Part shown: piece by piece, positions 6,948 to 8,168 of the stretch
Position numbering within the stretch: position 1 is the first letter of the stretch
Layout: the number at the start of each line of letters is the position of its first letter
Assembly (NCBI GenBank): GCA_025963815.1
Contig: JAOQAA010000143.1
Location: forward strand, 1-8,168
Direction of reading: 5' to 3'
Length of the DNA: 8,168 nt
Source: Capsulimonas sp.
Lineage (GTDB): Bacteria; Armatimonadota; Armatimonadia; Armatimonadales; Capsulimonadaceae
Made by a program: the position numbers and the translations under genes
The notes under the pieces: model-generated
Told to the model about the DNA's origin: nothing
The model's input: the letters and a program-made list of their open reading frames with translations, nothing else
Database searches by the model: none

Positions 6948-6963
6948 CGTTCGGGGGCGAACG
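6948..6963. terminator. Small hairpin between convergent genes
   Basis: CGTTCG-GGGG-CGAACG is a perfect 6-base stem in the 64-base gap between the kinase stop and the regulator stop, where a two-way terminator would be expected. There is no T-run on either side, so the assignment is weak. Confidence 0.35.
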
Positions 6964-6977
6964 CGACGGAGCAACGC

Positions 6978-7661
6978 TCAACGCAACTTGTAGCCAAAGC
7001 CGCGGATCGTCTCGATCAGGTCAGCTTCACCGAGCTTGCGACGAATTGTCTTGATGTGGGCATCGATCGATCGATCTTCTGCGTGGCCCGGAGACCCGTG
7101 CACCGCCTCATGGATGGCTAACCGCCCCAGTGTGTTGCCGGCGTGGCGGGCAAGCGTTTCGACGATACGGAATTCTGTGGCCGTAAACGCTATTGCGCGG
7201 TCGTCATATGTAATTTGATGGCGTGCGAGGTCCAGCGAAAGTTTCCCGCGTTGCAACATCGCCGTCGATGTGTTCTCCGCGCGGGAAAAGCGTCGCAGCA
7301 CACTCCTCACGCGGGCCACCAGTTCGCGCGGGCTGAAAGGTTTGGTGACATAGTCGTCCGCCCCCATTTCGAGGCCGACAATGCGGTCAGCCTCACTGCT
7401 TTCGCCGGTAAGGAGGATGACTGGGGGCGAGAGCGCCCCGCTCCCGCTCCGCATTTGCCGCAGTACATCGAGGCCGTTAGTCCTCGGCAGGCGGATGTCG
7501 AGCAGGATCAACTGCGGCTGCCTGGACAGTGCCAGTTCCAGACCCGATTGGGCATCCGATGCCACCAGCACGTTAAAGCCTCCCCGCGTCAAAGCGTCGC
7601 TCACCAGATCTTGCACGATCTTTTCGTCATCGATCACGAGGATGGTCTGATCCGTCGGCAT
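6978..7661 (-). CDS. OmpR/PhoB-family response regulator
   Basis: DNA-binding two-component regulator of 227 residues. The receiver domain (about 5-122) has the acidic pair Asp11-Asp12, phospho-accepting Asp55 (LILLDIRLP), switch Thr85 (LLTGES) and Lys107 (DDYVTKPFSP). The C-terminal winged-helix domain (about 137-227) has the family pattern LTATEF-like FTATEFRIVETL, RSIDAHIKTIRRKLGE and the terminal IRGFGYKLR. The ATG at 7661-7659 is chosen because the receiver fold begins within six residues of it. The frame is open to a TTG at 7754, but that would add 31 unusual residues and cross the divergent promoter gap. GGGAGG lies only 2 bases before the ATG, closer than usual. It converges on the PAS kinase and diverges from the PAS gene; either may be its partner. 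Target genes are unknown. Confidence 0.95.
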   Translation of the reverse strand: MPTDQTILVIDDEKIVQDLVSDALTRGGFNVLVASDAQSGLELALSRQPQLILLDIRLPRTNGLDVLRQMRSGSGALSPPVILLTGESSEADRIVGLEMGADDYVTKPFSPRELVARVRSVLRRFSRAENTSTAMLQRGKLSLDLARHQITYDDRAIAFTATEFRIVETLARHAGNTLGRLAIHEAVHGSPGHAEDRSIDAHIKTIRRKLGEADLIETIRGFGYKLR

Positions 7662-7753
7662 GGCCTCCCGATTGAAGTGCGGCTTCGTGAATTTGGTGTG
7701 AAGACGATAATCCCAATCAACCAGACGCGCTTGCGATCCGATTCGTTGTAACA
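7662..7753. promoter_or_regulatory. Divergent intergenic region, regulator / PAS gene
   Basis: These 92 bases lie between the outward-facing starts of the response regulator (minus) and the PAS gene (plus), so both promoters probably sit here. I found no convincing -35/-10 pair. One ATCGGG motif (complement at 7667-7672) lies just before the regulator ATG. Self-regulation by the OmpR-type protein is plausible but not visible. Confidence 0.4.
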
Positions 7754-8168
7754 ATGGGTGTCGCGCTGATTCATGCAGATTCCGTGGACTTCCCGGCCGC
7801 AGCGCCGGTGGCGCTGGTGGCTATCAATCCGTCGGGCATCGTCGGCGCATGGCCGACAGAAGCCAAAGCAATGCTTGGTTGGGATGCCACGGAAGTGGAG
7901 GGCCTCCCGCTGTCGGACATTATCGCCCGCCGCGGTGACGAGCGAGCACTTGACGGCACTTTCCGCCGGCTCCTCGCCTCGAATGGATCGAATGCGGTGG
8001 CCGAGACCGTGCAAGTTATCGCACAGCGGAAAGATGAATCCACGTTCCCCATCGAAGTGACCATCCTGAGCGATGGCGTTCGCCGGCTGGCCCGCCTTCG
8101 GGAGCTGGACAGCTGCAAGTCTACCAATCCCGTCGACGCTGAGTCGCTCCGCATCCAGAATCAACGTC
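7754..8168 (+). CDS. PAS-domain protein, possibly a sensor kinase (3' end outside window)
   Basis: The first 138 residues of a gene cut by the right edge. Residues about 18-115 look like a PAS domain: a hydrophobic strand (PVALVAINPSG), a helix pattern AKAMLGWDATEVEGLPLSDI and a closing strand QRKDESTFPIEVTI. This is the usual shape, in which a G-W/Y-x-x-x-E-x-x-G-x-P-L-x-D segment precedes an R-x-D/K-G-x-x-x-P-x-E strand. A polar stretch (DAESLRIQNQR) that could begin a coiled coil follows, as is common before HisKA or GGDEF domains. The output domain is not visible, so kinase, cyclase or receptor are all possible. The ATG is the first possible start: no ATG, GTG or TTG lies between it and the in-frame TGA at 7688. 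No Shine-Dalgarno sequence precedes it. Confidence 0.8.
   Translation, partial: MGVALIHADSVDFPAAAPVALVAINPSGIVGAWPTEAKAMLGWDATEVEGLPLSDIIARRGDERALDGTFRRLLASNGSNAVAETVQVIAQRKDESTFPIEVTILSDGVRRLARLRELDSCKSTNPVDAESLRIQNQR

Noticed and set aside
7662..7754. 31-residue N-terminal extension of the response regulator from a TTG at 7754
   Set aside because: Receiver domains of this family start within a few residues of the ATG at 7661. The extension has no ribosome binding site I can see and would overlap the start codon of the divergent PAS gene.
7634..8164. Minus-strand open frames opposite the right-hand PAS gene
   Set aside because: The plus-strand reading gives a recognisable PAS pattern, while the minus-strand frames give none.

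Overview
The window reads as a GC-rich bacterial chromosome segment carrying a chemotaxis signalling cluster next to a set of two-component regulators. All genes look intact except the two cut by the window edges. I see no mobile element, tRNA, rRNA or CRISPR array. The organism cannot be named from sequence alone. The HAMP-less receptors with an Ala/Ser-rich stalk, and a CheA with an additional helical N-terminus, would suit a Verrucomicrobiota or Planctomycetota type bacterium; this is a weak inference. The receptors imply a motile or surface-sensing cell, but no flagellar or pilus gene is in view.

Left part (1-5480), all on the minus strand and read right to left: cheA (GTG start), cheW (TTG start with a strong ribosome binding site), a complete methyl-accepting chemotaxis protein (MCP2), a hairpin that may act as a terminator, then a second, paralogous MCP (MCP1) that runs off the left edge. 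Gaps of 59 and 73 bases make cheA-cheW-MCP2 a likely operon. The 183-base gap with two hairpins before MCP1 leaves it unclear whether MCP1 is co-transcribed. Together these genes supply the core receptor-CheW-CheA array. The response regulator CheY and the adaptation enzymes CheR and CheB are not in the window.

Right part (5481-8168): a 209-base divergent intergenic region rich in a short ATCGGG motif separates cheA from a plus-strand soluble PAS-histidine kinase. That kinase converges on a minus-strand OmpR/PhoB-type response regulator, with a small hairpin between them. The regulator is in turn divergent, over 92 bases, from a plus-strand PAS-domain gene that runs off the right edge and may be another sensor kinase. 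The kinase and regulator are plausible partners by position, but this is not proven.

The most unusual points are these: a near-identical 86-base stretch shared by two receptor genes whose sensor halves are strongly diverged, which suggests gene conversion or domain shuffling; a single-heptad length difference between the two receptor stalks; the lack of a HAMP domain; a CheA with an extra, possibly degenerate Hpt-like N-terminal module and no visible CheY-binding P2 domain; and the motif-rich cheA/kinase intergenic region. I do not see evidence for a wholly new system.
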